From Lachnospiraceae bacterium (GTDB lineage: Bacteria > Bacillota > Clostridia > Lachnospirales > Lachnospiraceae): a stretch of 56,833 nucleotides of DNA. Below the pieces are notes generated by a model. That model saw only the letters and a list, made by a program, of their open reading frames with translations. It made no database searches and was not told where the DNA came from. Below, one piece after another: positions 33,228 to 42,558 of this stretch (positions are counted from its first letter, which is position 1; every line of letters begins with the position of its first letter). Where the stretch lies: assembly GCA_019423745.1 (NCBI GenBank), contig JAHZAV010000015.1, forward strand, positions 1-56,833. Reading direction: 5' to 3'. Both the position numbers and the translations under genes were made by a program.

Positions 33228-35153
33228 ATGAGATTTAAAACAATGTTTTCCCCGATCCAGATCGGACCTATGACAGTAAAAAACCGTTTTGTTGTTCCGC
33301 CTATGGGAAATAATTTTGCAAATCCTGACGGAACATGGAGTGATCAGTCTGTTGCTTATTATGCAGAGCGTGCAAAAGGCCAGTTTGGACTGATTACAAT
33401 TGAAGCAACTGTTGTACATCATGGTGCAAAAGGAGGTCCTAAAAAACCTTGCCTTTATGACGATGGTAGTATCGAGAGCCTGAAAAAGATTACGGAAGCC
33501 TGTCATGCAGAAGGCGCTAAGGTTTCTGTTCAGCTGCAGAATGCAGGTCCAGAAGGAAATGCAAAAAATGCAGGCGCTCCAATTGAAGCAGCTTCTGCAA
33601 TTCCTTCTGTATATGTATAAGATACTCCGCTGGAAGGACCAACAGAGAAGGTTTATGAACTGGTAAAAGGTTATGGAGATGCTGCAGAGCGTGCTATGAA
33701 AGCAGGAGTGGACGCAGTAGAAATCCATATGGCACATGGATACTTGGTTAATTCCTTTATTTCCCCTAGAACAAATAAGAGAGTAGATGAGTTTGGCGGA
33801 AACTTTGAAAATAGAATGCGTTTTCCACGTCTCATCGTAGAAGAAGTTAAAAGAAGAGTAGGCGGAAAGGTTGCAATCCTTGCCCGTATTAACAGTTCTG
33901 ATGAAGTAGAAGGCGGAGACGATGTACATGATAGTGCTGCAATTGCGGCTTATCTGGAAGATTGTGGAGTAGAGGGACTTCATGTTTCACGTGCTGTACA
34001 TATTAAAGATGAATATATGTGGGCTCCTACAGCTGTACATGCAGGATTTTCAGCAGATCTTGTAACAGAGATTAAAAAGGCAGTTTCCATTCCGGTTATC
34101 ACAGTAGGTCGTTACACAGAACCTTACTACGCAGAGCTTTTGCTTCGGGAAGGCCGCGCTGATTTAGTGGCATTTGGACGTCAGTCACTGGCAGATCCTC
34201 ATATGCCTGAAAAAGCAATGAACGATAACCTGGAAGATATGATCCCATGTATTGCTTGTCTTCAGGGCTGTGTTGCCAATATGTATAAAGGAGAACCGAT
34301 CTGCTGTCTTGTTAATCCATTCCTTGGACATGAAGCACAGGGATATCCGAAAGCAGAAACATCTAAAAAGGTAATGGTAATCGGAGGCGGTGTTGCAGGT
34401 ATGTGCGCTGCATTTGTAGCCGCAGAACGGGGACACGATGTATCGCTTTACGAAAGTACAGATAAATTAGGTGGAAATATGAGACTTGCAGCTTATCCGC
34501 CAGGAAAAGGTGACATTACCAATATGATTCGCAGTTATATTGTAAGATGCCAGAAAGCGGGAGTAAAGATTCATATGAATACAACCGTGGATCTTGAACT
34601 GGTAAAAGCTGAAAATCCAGATGCTGTAATCGTATCCACCGGATCAAGAACACTGATCCTTCCAATCGAGGGAATTGAGAATCCGGCAATCATCCATGGA
34701 TCTGATCTTCTGGACGGTAAGAGAGCAGCAGGTAAAAAGGTACTTGTCGTAGGCGGCGGTATGGTAGGATGCGAGACAGCTGCTTTTCTGGGAGAGCAAC
34801 AGCATGATGTTACTGTAATTGAATTCCGTGATACAGTAGGAGCCGATGTGATTCATGAGCACCGGGTATTCTTGATGGAGGACTTTAAGAATTACGGCAT
34901 TAAAGAGATTACAAGTGCAAAGGTATGTAAATTCTATGATGACGGTGTGGAATATGAGTCTCCGGATGGAAGCAGACATGAGGCGAGAGGATTTGATTCA
35001 GTTGTCCTTTCAATGGGATTCAGAAACTATAATCCGTTTGCAGAGCAGCTGGAAGAGCTTGGACATGAAGTATATGTAGTAGGAGATGCAACAAGAGCAA
35101 GAAGAGCTTTGGATGCAACAAAAGAAGCTTATGCAGCAGCAATGAAGATATAA
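33228..35153 (+). pseudogene. OYE-type enoate reductase with Fe-S and FAD domains, interrupted by an in-frame TAA
   Basis: A 641-codon reading frame of the 2-enoate reductase/2,4-dienoyl-CoA reductase (FadH, BaiCD/BaiH, FldZ) type, split at codon 131 by TAA (33618-33620). Both halves are in the same frame and match one protein, so a single substitution explains the break. Residues 1-360 are an FMN TIM barrel with V-E-I-H-M-A-H-G-Y-L. The 4Fe-4S motif is C-I-A-C-L-Q-G-C with a further cysteine after eleven residues. Two Rossmann motifs, V-I-G-G-G-V-A-G and V-V-G-G-G-M-V-G, bind FAD and NAD(P)H. The usual histidine of the OYE Q-L-x-H-x-G-R motif reads Q-L-Q-N-A-G-P, so the substrate pocket is atypical. 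No ribosome binding site supports restart at the internal ATG 33696. Confidence 0.85.
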
Positions 35154-35185
35154 AAAATCACAAAAAAGACAGGAGGAAGAAAAGT

Positions 35186-36061
35186 ATGGAAAAGAGAATT
35201 TCAGGACATACAGGTTTGATGGCATTATTTGGAAGTCCGGTTGGACATTCAGGATCACCGGCAATGTATAACTTTAGTTTCCAGCATGATAATCTGGACT
35301 ATGCTTATTTGGCATTTGATGTTAATGTAGAGCAGATGCCGAAAGTATTTGAAACAATTAAGCTTCTGAAAATGAGAGGCGGAAACTTTACAATGCCGTG
35401 CAAAAATATTGCAGCACAGTTGGTAGACAAGCTGTCTCCGGCTGCAGAAATTATTGGAGCCTGCAATACATTTGTTAATGATGATGGCGTTATCACCGGA
35501 CATATTACAGATGGTGTGGGCTTTGTAAAGAACCTGGAAGTCAATGGAGTAGATGTAAAAGGTAAAAAGACACTTGTATTAGGTGCAGGTGGAGCAGCAA
35601 CAGCAATTCAGGTACAGCTTGCCTTGGACGGAGCAAAAGAAGTACATGTCTTTAATGTAAAAGATGAGTTCTATGAAAGAGCAAAAGGAACAAAAGCCAA
35701 ACTGGAAGAGAAATGTCCTGAATGCCTTGTGACAGTAAATGATCTTGCTGATAAGGCTAAACTGGAAGAAGTAGTTGGAAACTGCGATATCGTAATTAAT
35801 GCAACAACTATGGGAATGAAACCGCATGATGATGTGACATTAATTGATAAGGCATGGTATCGGAAAGATCTTGTTGTAGCAGATACTGTATACAATCCGG
35901 AAAAGACCAAAATGATTCTGGAAGCGGAAGAGGCAGGATGCAAGGCAATTGGCGGAAAAGGAATGCTGCTTCAGCAGGGAGCTGTCAATTATGAGTTGTT
36001 TGTAGGAAAGAAAATGCCTTTGGAAGAATATCAGAAATTCCAGGAAGAACAGGCAAAATAG
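35186..36061 (+). CDS. Shikimate/quinate dehydrogenase-like protein, divergent (YdiB/AroE family)
   Basis: A 291-residue NAD(P)-dependent dehydrogenase of the AroE/YdiB family. The substrate-site serines appear in P-V-G-H-S-G-S-P-A-M-Y-N. The catalytic lysine is in T-M-P-C-K-N and the catalytic aspartate in I-T-D-G-V-G; the latter has Ile where the family usually has Asn (N-T-D-G). The dinucleotide loop is G-A-G-G-A-A-T-A-I and the strand after it reads F-N-V-K-D-E, lacking the Arg of the N-R-T motif that binds the NADP phosphate, so NAD may be preferred (inference). AGGAGG lies upstream. It lies between the enoate reductase and an MFS carrier, so a dissimilatory role on quinate, shikimate or a reduced derivative is likely. 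Confidence 0.85.
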   Translation: MEKRISGHTGLMALFGSPVGHSGSPAMYNFSFQHDNLDYAYLAFDVNVEQMPKVFETIKLLKMRGGNFTMPCKNIAAQLVDKLSPAAEIIGACNTFVNDDGVITGHITDGVGFVKNLEVNGVDVKGKKTLVLGAGGAATAIQVQLALDGAKEVHVFNVKDEFYERAKGTKAKLEEKCPECLVTVNDLADKAKLEEVVGNCDIVINATTMGMKPHDDVTLIDKAWYRKDLVVADTVYNPEKTKMILEAEEAGCKAIGGKGMLLQQGAVNYELFVGKKMPLEEYQKFQEEQAK

Positions 36062-36077
36062 GAAGAGGAGAAAGAGA

Positions 36078-37355
36078 ATGAAGGCGAAAAAGTATATTTT
36101 ATCACTGGCGATGGTATATATGGCTTACTTTACTCATGGTATTCAGGCAATTATACTGTCCCAAAATCAAGTTAATTTTTATACCCAGTGGGGATACAAA
36201 GATGCGGTAGAAGGGGCTGCAGCAGTATCCCTGGCTATTACAGCAACTGGATTTGGAAAAATGCTGACTGTATGGTTAGGAGGAGAATTCTCCGACCGAA
36301 TCGGACGTAAGAAAATGGCGGTAGCCGGAGGAGTTCTTTACATTATCTGTTTTGCAGGACTTCTGTTTACATCTAACTTTATGGTAGCATGTGTATGTGC
36401 TTTCTTAGCAGGTGTAGCTACTTCAGGTTTCTGGGATGCATCCCTTTATCCGGCTGCACAGGAATCTGTAAATCAGAGATATGCTGGATCTGCTTTGATC
36501 GGAATTAAATTTTTCGTATCTTTATCCGGAATCATTTACCCGCTTCTGGCAGTTCAGTTTTCTGCAACAGGAAACTGGAAAATCAATGTCTGGATTCCTC
36601 TTATAATGTCCATCATCGCAGTGGTACTCGCAGTTATTGCACCATTTGCTTATGATGATCAGATGAAAGAGACAGTTAAGACGGAAGATGGAAAAGCAGA
36701 GAATGCAGCTCAGGCTGAAATTGAAGCAGCAAAGGCTAAAATGCTTGTAAAGCCGAATGGCTTAGTAAACTTTATTACAATGTTTTATGGCTTTTTGTGT
36801 ATGTTCATTATGTATGGTGCGCAGCAGTATACAAAGGCATTTGGTATGAGCAACTGTGGTCTGACAGAGGCACAGGCAGCAGGTATGACATCTATTTATA
36901 CAACAGGATCCATTATTGCGGTTGTCTTCTGGGCAGTTATGATGGGTAAACTTCAGTGGAATCCACTTAAGGTAGTGCTGATTGACTCCATTTTCACAGC
37001 CGTTGCACTTGGTATTGTGCTTCTGGTAAACAATGTAGCAGTTATTTATGTAGCAATTGCACTTCTTGGTTTCTTTGCAGCAGGAGGTGCTCTTCAGACA
37101 GGACTTGGTGTTCGTCAGGAAATGTGTCCAGGACCAAAGGGAAGAAATACAGGTATCTACTATACTTGGATGGGACTTGCAAGCTGTTTCCTTCCATATA
37201 TTGTATCCGCAATGACAAAATCTATCGGAGAGGCGTCTGCTGTATATACAATGATGGGACTGCTCCTGGCTGCAGCAGTAATTGCAATTCTTATGATGGC
37301 TTATCTGTCTGTACAGTATAAGAAGATTTTCGGTAAGAGTGCCCTTAGCAAATAA
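36078..37355 (+). CDS. MFS transporter, YdiN/YdiM-like
   Basis: A 425-residue major facilitator with about twelve hydrophobic segments. The loop 2-3 signature G-G-E-F-S-D-R-I-G-R-K-K is intact. The N-terminus (Y-M-A-Y-F-T-H-G-I-Q-A-I-I-L-S-Q-N) resembles E. coli YdiN/YdiM as I recall them; those genes lie beside ydiB-aroD. It follows the dehydrogenase gene by 16 bases and ends at a terminator. Import of quinate or shikimate is inferred from context; no substrate can be read from the sequence. Confidence 0.8.
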   Translation: MKAKKYILSLAMVYMAYFTHGIQAIILSQNQVNFYTQWGYKDAVEGAAAVSLAITATGFGKMLTVWLGGEFSDRIGRKKMAVAGGVLYIICFAGLLFTSNFMVACVCAFLAGVATSGFWDASLYPAAQESVNQRYAGSALIGIKFFVSLSGIIYPLLAVQFSATGNWKINVWIPLIMSIIAVVLAVIAPFAYDDQMKETVKTEDGKAENAAQAEIEAAKAKMLVKPNGLVNFITMFYGFLCMFIMYGAQQYTKAFGMSNCGLTEAQAAGMTSIYTTGSIIAVVFWAVMMGKLQWNPLKVVLIDSIFTAVALGIVLLVNNVAVIYVAIALLGFFAAGGALQTGLGVRQEMCPGPKGRNTGIYYTWMGLASCFLPYIVSAMTKSIGEASAVYTMMGLLLAAAVIAILMMAYLSVQYKKIFGKSALSK

Positions 37356-37374
37356 AGCATTGGCCTGAAAAGAG

Positions 37375-37422
37375 AAGGGTGTGAATACTGTAAATATGTA
37401 CAGTATCCACATCCCTTTTTTT
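37375..37422 (+). terminator. Rho-independent terminator after the MFS gene
   Basis: AAGGGTGTGAATACTG pairs with CAGTATCCACATCCCTT (one bulge) across a 10-base loop, followed by a run of seven T. Confidence 0.88.
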
Positions 37423-37493
37423 AAGAAAAAGTATAGATAAAATATATAAATTAAAGAGGAAAAAGGAATAAAAGGGTAAGGGAGGTAGCCCAA

Positions 37494-37994
37494 ATGAAAC
37501 TTTTAAAATGGCTGGACAGATATCTCGAAGAAGTCCTGCTTCTTATTATGCTGAGTGTTATGGTAATTATTATGGGAATACAGATTACCGCAAGATATGT
37601 ATTTTCGTCATCTCTTTCGTGGTCAGAAGAAGTAACCAGATTTCTGTTTATATGCTCCGGATTTCTAAGTGCCAGTTACTGCATTAAAAGAGGTCTGTCA
37701 GTCAAAATTGATCAGTTGGTAAATATGTTGCCTGGAAAAGGTGTACATATTGTACGATTGGTTAGCTACAGCATACAGTTAGTGTTTTTTTCCTATCTGA
37801 TTCCTTTCGCCTGGCAGTACGTTATGTCGGGGGTAGAGAGTGGACAGTTAAGTCCTGCCTGCGGCATACCAATGTATATTATTCAGTCTTTTACAGTAAT
37901 TAGTTTTGTACTGTGTGTATTTCGCCTGATTCAGAAATGGCTGTATCGGGTTCAGATCATTTTAGGGGAAAGAGAAGAAAAGGAGGAGGACTAA
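37494..37994 (+). CDS. TRAP transporter small permease (DctQ family)
   Basis: A 166-residue membrane protein with four predicted helices, the DctQ component of a tripartite ATP-independent periplasmic transporter. The conserved W-S-E-E-V-T-R-F-L-F motif near residue 43 and K-R-G-x-S-V-K-I-D are visible. GGGAGG lies before the ATG. Its stop is directly followed by the ATG of the DctM-type gene. Confidence 0.92.
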   Translation: MKLLKWLDRYLEEVLLLIMLSVMVIIMGIQITARYVFSSSLSWSEEVTRFLFICSGFLSASYCIKRGLSVKIDQLVNMLPGKGVHIVRLVSYSIQLVFFSYLIPFAWQYVMSGVESGQLSPACGIPMYIIQSFTVISFVLCVFRLIQKWLYRVQIILGEREEKEED

Positions 37995-39284
37995 ATGTCA
38001 TCTGCAGTAGTATTAATTTTATTTTTTATTTGTCTGCTGATTGCAATTCCAATTTCAATTTCACTTGGAATCGTATCTGTACTGCCGGGGGCATTCGACC
38101 CGTCATTTACAGCAAGCGCTACTTATGTAATTAGATCTATGTTTGGTGGTCTGGACAGTTTCCCGCTTTTGGCAGTTCCTATGTTTATACTATCCGGTAT
38201 CATTATGGCAAGAGGAGGTATTTCAAAACGACTTTTTGATCTGTTTGCCTATTTTATTGGTAAAAAAACAGCAGGGCTTCCATGTGCAGTTGTTGTTACT
38301 TGCCTGTTTTACGGAGCCATTTCTGGTTCTGGAATTGCGACGGTTGCAGCAGTAGGAAGTATGACGATTCCGTTGCTTGTTAATTTGGGATACGACAAAA
38401 GATTTTGTACGGCACTTGTTGCTGTTGCAGGAAGTTTAGGTGTTATTATTCCTCCCAGTATTCCTTTTATTATGTATGGAATGGCCTCAGGAGTGTCGGT
38501 CAGCGATATTTTTATTGCAGGAATTATTCCGGGAATCCTGATTGGTGCCATGTTAATGATATATGCAGTCTATTATTGTAAAAAGAATGGAGAAGACAAA
38601 GAAAAAATAAATAAGGAAATTGATCAGCTCAGAGAACAGGGATTCTGGAAAGTGCTAAAAAACAGCTTTTTTGCAGTTTTGTCTCCGGTAATCATACTGG
38701 GATGTATTTATTCCGGAGTTGCATCACCTACAGAAGCGGCGGTAATTTCTGTATTTTATTCATTAATTGTAAGCTTATTTCTCTATAAATCGCTTTCCTT
38801 CCGTAACCTGTATGCAGTATTTGCCGAAGGAGTTAAAACTTATGCTCCAATTCTTTTTATCCTTGCTGCATCCATTGCTTTTTCCAGAGTACTTACTCTG
38901 ATGCAGGTACCACAGACGATCAGTGGATGGATATTGGAAAATTTCTCCAGTAAAATATTGATTCTTATCGTTGTGAATATTTTCCTCCTTCTGGTTGGAA
39001 TGATTATGGATACAACACCGGCTATCTTGATTCTAACACCAATCCTTCTGCCAATTATGACAGGGGTAGGGGTGGATCCGATTCATTTTGGTGTTATGAT
39101 GGTGGTAAATTTAGCAATTGGATTTGTGACACCGCCTATCGGGGTTAATCTGTTTGTAGCAAGCTCATTGACAGATATACCAGTTATTCAAATTGCAAAA
39201 CGGGCTTTACCCATGATCGGATATTTTCTGATTGCACTTTTACTGATAACATTTATCCCGCAGATCAGTCTTGCATTGTTATAG
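37995..39284 (+). CDS. TRAP transporter large permease (DctM family)
   Basis: A 429-residue polytopic membrane protein, the ion-coupled channel subunit. It shows the family patterns P-M-F-I-L-S-G-I-I-M, G-S-G-I-A-T-V-A-A-V-G and V-I-I-P-P-S-I-P near residue 150, and T-P-P-I-G-V-N-L-F near the C-terminus. It forms one unit with the small permease before it and the binding protein 12 bases after. Confidence 0.94.
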   Translation: MSSAVVLILFFICLLIAIPISISLGIVSVLPGAFDPSFTASATYVIRSMFGGLDSFPLLAVPMFILSGIIMARGGISKRLFDLFAYFIGKKTAGLPCAVVVTCLFYGAISGSGIATVAAVGSMTIPLLVNLGYDKRFCTALVAVAGSLGVIIPPSIPFIMYGMASGVSVSDIFIAGIIPGILIGAMLMIYAVYYCKKNGEDKEKINKEIDQLREQGFWKVLKNSFFAVLSPVIILGCIYSGVASPTEAAVISVFYSLIVSLFLYKSLSFRNLYAVFAEGVKTYAPILFILAASIAFSRVLTLMQVPQTISGWILENFSSKILILIVVNIFLLLVGMIMDTTPAILILTPILLPIMTGVGVDPIHFGVMMVVNLAIGFVTPPIGVNLFVASSLTDIPVIQIAKRALPMIGYFLIALLLITFIPQISLALL

Positions 39285-39296
39285 GAGGAAAAAAAG

Positions 39297-40325
39297 ATGA
39301 AAAAGATATGGAGTGCAGCAATTGTAGGAATTCTCCTGGCAGTAAGTGTTGGGACAGCCGCATTTGGTATGGCTTCCTCTGATAAAAAAATTACAGGCAG
39401 CGAAGAGCAGCGGTATGCGTGGCCATTGGCAACATGCAGTACTGAGGATACGATTACTCATGTGTTTGCAGAGACATTTGCTGAAGAGGTAGAAAGATTA
39501 AGTGATGGGCAGATGAAAATTCAGGTGTATCCCCAGAGTACATTGGGGGGAGACAGAGAACTGATGGAAAGTTGTAAAGATGGAGACATCCCATTTGTTG
39601 TACAGTCACCGGCACCACAAGTTAGTTTTATGCCAGAGTTGTGCGTGTTTGACACACCGTGTGCCTTTGAGAATATTGATGAGGCAAGAAAAACAATTGA
39701 TAATGCCAAATTTCAGGAGACAGTGCAGGGAATATATGAAGATGCAGGGTATCAAATTCTCGGTATGGCAGATCAGTGTTTCCGTGTTATGACAAGTAAA
39801 AAGCCTTTTGAAGGGATGGAAAGTTTCAAAGGACAAAAGATACGTACTATGGAAAATACATATCATCTGCAATTTTGGAAAGCAATGGGAGCAAATCCAA
39901 CGCCTATGACTTTTAGTGAAGTATATATCGGTCTTCAGCAGGGAACAATCGATGCACAGGAAAATGCATATGAACTGATTGTAAGCGCAAAGCTCTATGA
40001 ACAGCAGAAATATGTAATTGAGACAAATGCGGTGCCGGACTATATTACTTTGATATCCAGTGATAAATTTTTTCAGAAATTAAGTAAAAAACAGCAGGAG
40101 ATTATTCGGCAGGCAGGGGAAAATGCCCAGGAAAAAGCCAGAGAATCAGCAGATACCAGACGTGAAGAACGGCAGAAAGAGTTGGAAGCAGAAGGGATGC
40201 AGATCATCTCGATTGATGATGAAACATGGCAGGAAATGAGAGAAGCCTGCCAGCCAGTTTACGAAAATATTCGGGAACAGGCAGGAGATGAATTATTTAA
40301 TCTTTACATGGGCGCAAGTGAATAG
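39297..40325 (+). CDS. TRAP transporter solute-binding protein (DctP family)
   Basis: A 342-residue exported substrate-binding protein with a signal peptide (about 1-27). The carboxylate-clamping arginine is probably in K-I-R-T-M-E-N-T-Y, and the family signature S-E-V-Y-I-G-L-Q-Q-G-T-I-D-A-Q-E-N is near residue 208. DctP proteins bind organic acids, often dicarboxylates, sugar acids or aromatic acids. Its location between a quinate/shikimate-like operon and ydiB-aroD suggests a cyclic acid ligand, but it has a separate transcript and the link is inference. Confidence 0.92.
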   Translation: MKKIWSAAIVGILLAVSVGTAAFGMASSDKKITGSEEQRYAWPLATCSTEDTITHVFAETFAEEVERLSDGQMKIQVYPQSTLGGDRELMESCKDGDIPFVVQSPAPQVSFMPELCVFDTPCAFENIDEARKTIDNAKFQETVQGIYEDAGYQILGMADQCFRVMTSKKPFEGMESFKGQKIRTMENTYHLQFWKAMGANPTPMTFSEVYIGLQQGTIDAQENAYELIVSAKLYEQQKYVIETNAVPDYITLISSDKFFQKLSKKQQEIIRQAGENAQEKARESADTRREERQKELEAEGMQIISIDDETWQEMREACQPVYENIREQAGDELFNLYMGASE

Positions 40326-40348
40326 AGTTGTCATATAACAGTAAAAGA

Positions 40349-40378
40349 AAAAAGGATCCGCTTGACGGATCCTTTTTC
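40349..40378 (+). terminator. Rho-independent terminator after the TRAP operon
   Basis: AAAAAGGATCCG and CGGATCCTTTTT pair perfectly over a 5-base loop. Confidence 0.92.
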
Positions 40379-40435
40379 CTACGGTAATTTATAAAATACA
40401 GAGGACAGTTGCATGAGAAAAAAAGGAGGGATAAG

Positions 40436-41113
40436 ATGCGTATACTCATTGCAGAAGATGAAAAAAATCTGAATCAGATGTTAAAAAAACGGCTTCAGGA
40501 AGAGTATTACAGTGTAGATTCCTGCTTTGACGGGCAGGAGGCTCTGGATTATTTAAGAGGTGCAGAATATGATGCGGTTATATTAGATATTATGATGCCT
40601 GTGTTGGATGGAATATCTGTTTTGAAGAAAATACGTATAAAAGATAAGAATCTTCCAGTGCTTTTGCTGACAGCAAAGGATAGTATTGAGGACCGGGTGG
40701 CTGGATTGGATGCCGGGGCAAATGATTACCTTGTGAAACCATTTGCGATAGAAGAACTTCTGGCAAGAATACGGGTAATGCTTAGAAAACCGACAGCACA
40801 GTCAGAAGGGAATTGTCTGATGGCAGGGGATTTGGTTTTGTGTACCGATACACATAAAGTGACAAGAGGCGGCAGAGAGATTAATCTATCTGCCAGGGAA
40901 TATACGCTCTTGAGATATATGATGCAGAATCAGGGAATTGTATTATCCAGGGATAAGCTGGAACAGCATATCTGGAATTATGATTTTACCGGAGGATCTA
41001 ATGTAATTGATGTTTATATCCGTTATCTGCGGCGAAAGATTGATGAAGGCAGTGAAAAAAAATTAATTCATACGGTTCGTGGAGCAGGATATGTACTGAG
41101 GGCTGACGTATGA
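40436..41113 (+). CDS. OmpR/PhoB family response regulator
   Basis: A 225-residue response regulator. The receiver domain has the acidic pocket A-E-D-E, the phospho-aspartate in V-I-L-D-I-M-M-P (near residue 51), and the T/S and K switch positions in L-L-T-A-K-D and Y-L-V-K-P-F. The winged-helix DNA-binding domain follows from about 130, with R-Y-L-R-R-K-I-D and V-R-G-A-G-Y at the end. AAGGAGGG 5 bases upstream supports the ATG at 40436; a longer frame from 40409 does not have this. It overlaps the kinase gene by four bases. Confidence 0.95.
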   Translation: MRILIAEDEKNLNQMLKKRLQEEYYSVDSCFDGQEALDYLRGAEYDAVILDIMMPVLDGISVLKKIRIKDKNLPVLLLTAKDSIEDRVAGLDAGANDYLVKPFAIEELLARIRVMLRKPTAQSEGNCLMAGDLVLCTDTHKVTRGGREINLSAREYTLLRYMMQNQGIVLSRDKLEQHIWNYDFTGGSNVIDVYIRYLRRKIDEGSEKKLIHTVRGAGYVLRADV

Positions 41114-42477
41114 AGAAATGGTCAGCGAAAACAAAACTAACTCTGCTATATGCAGCGTTTATGATTCTTGTTACTTGTGCAGCTCTTGCAATCCTTTTTT
41201 CGTTAAGCAATCAGGAAATCCTTTCCTCCGTTCAGTTGAAGCTTAAGGAACAGGTGGAGGAAAGTATTGACGATATTGATAGCAGAGACGGAAGTTTGAA
41301 AATAGATTCCGATTTTTATACTTTGGAGGAAAGTGTCTATTTGTCTATATATGACGAAAGCAATGAAGAATTCCTCTATGGAAGGCTTCCGGCAGGATTT
41401 AATTCGCAGGTGGAATTTAAGCCGGATGAGCTTCAGACTATCAAAGTGGGAAATGAAAGCTGGTATATTTACGATCTTACTTTTCATGTAGATGGTTATG
41501 GAACTATTTGTGTCAGAGGAATTACTTCTGTTACAAAAGCAGAAAATACTTTAAGAATTACCCTTCGATTTGCGTTGATTCTTCTTCCGATGTTGGCAGT
41601 TATTACGATTATTATTTGTTACCTTTTTATTCGGCGAGCATTTCTTCCGGTAAAAAAAATGACGGAGACAGTACAGAAAATACAAAGAGAGCGAAGTCTG
41701 TCTATGAGAGTAGGACTGCCAGGAGGAAGAGATGAGATTTATCATCTTGCCGAAACGTTTGATAATATGCTGGAAAATTTGGAAGAATCGTTTCACAGAG
41801 AAAGACAGTTTACTTCTGATGTATCTCATGAACTTAGGACCCCGGTAACAGTGATCCTGATGCAGTGCGAAGAATTTATGAAGGATCCGGATATCTCTAA
41901 GGAGCAAAGTAGACAAATACAGCTTATAAAAAAGAAAGCTGAAGAAATATCGTCCATGATTTCCCAGCTCCTTTTGCTTTCCAGAGCAGATCAAGGCCGT
42001 CAGGTAGTGCACAAAGAACGTTTGAATATCAGTGAACTGACAGAACTAACGGTAGAGGAACAAAAGATTCTGGCAGAAGAAAATGAAATTGAAATTAGGT
42101 CAAGAATTGAAGCAGGGATTTGTGCTGATATAGATGAAAGTCTCTATATAAGGCTTCTTGTAAATTTGATATCTAACTCTATTTTTTATGGCAAACAGGG
42201 AGGTTATACAGAAGTGTCTCTGTGTCAGGAAGAGGGGGAAGCGGTTTTGAAGATTAAGGATAATGGCATAGGAATTTCGAAAGAAGATCTTCCTCATATT
42301 TGGGATCGTTTTTTTCGCGCAGACAGTGCAAGAAGTGACGGCAGTCATTCTGGATTGGGACTTTCTATGGTGAAGTGGATTGTAAAAGAGCATGGAGGGG
42401 ATATAAAGGCCAGCAGTGTATTGGGAGAGGGAAGTGAATTTGTTTGTAGGATTCCATTACCTGCAAAAGAAAATTAA
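41110..42477 (+). CDS. Sensor histidine kinase
   Basis: A 455-residue membrane kinase paired with the overlapping response regulator. Helices at about 8-30 and 152-177 flank an extracellular sensor of about 120 residues. A HAMP linker follows. The H-box is D-V-S-H-E-L-R-T-P, the N-box L-V-N-L-I-S-N-S-I-F, and the G-boxes D-N-G-I-G-I and G-L-G-L-S-M. The ligand is unknown. The next gene encodes a PepSY lipoprotein, a common partner of this kinase class, so an envelope signal is plausible. Confidence 0.94.
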   Translation: MKKWSAKTKLTLLYAAFMILVTCAALAILFSLSNQEILSSVQLKLKEQVEESIDDIDSRDGSLKIDSDFYTLEESVYLSIYDESNEEFLYGRLPAGFNSQVEFKPDELQTIKVGNESWYIYDLTFHVDGYGTICVRGITSVTKAENTLRITLRFALILLPMLAVITIIICYLFIRRAFLPVKKMTETVQKIQRERSLSMRVGLPGGRDEIYHLAETFDNMLENLEESFHRERQFTSDVSHELRTPVTVILMQCEEFMKDPDISKEQSRQIQLIKKKAEEISSMISQLLLLSRADQGRQVVHKERLNISELTELTVEEQKILAEENEIEIRSRIEAGICADIDESLYIRLLVNLISNSIFYGKQGGYTEVSLCQEEGEAVLKIKDNGIGISKEDLPHIWDRFFRADSARSDGSHSGLGLSMVKWIVKEHGGDIKASSVLGEGSEFVCRIPLPAKEN

Positions 42478-42490
42478 AAAATTTTTCTTT

Positions 42491-42523
42491 TTTAATCTTA
42501 CTTTAATTTTTAATGGGTATAGT
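42491..42523 (+). promoter_or_regulatory. Candidate response-regulator box and promoter of the PepSY gene
   Basis: Two TTTAAT hexamers start 11 bases apart (42491 and 42502), the spacing typical of OmpR/PhoB direct repeats. A -10-like TATAGT is at 42518-42523. This suggests that the upstream two-component system controls the lipoprotein gene. Confidence 0.4.
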
Positions 42524-42558
42524 AAATACAACAAAGAAAAAGAAAGGAGATTACGAAG

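Noticed and set aside
33618..33620. TAA as programmed readthrough or recoding
   Set aside because: Selenocysteine uses TGA and pyrrolysine TAG; no hairpin or recoding signal was seen next to this TAA. A point mutation or sequencing error is simpler.
33186..33983. 265-residue minus-strand ORF over the enoate reductase
   Set aside because: It is antisense to a well-conserved coding region, is rich in Cys, Ser and Ile as expected for a shadow frame, and has no ribosome binding site.
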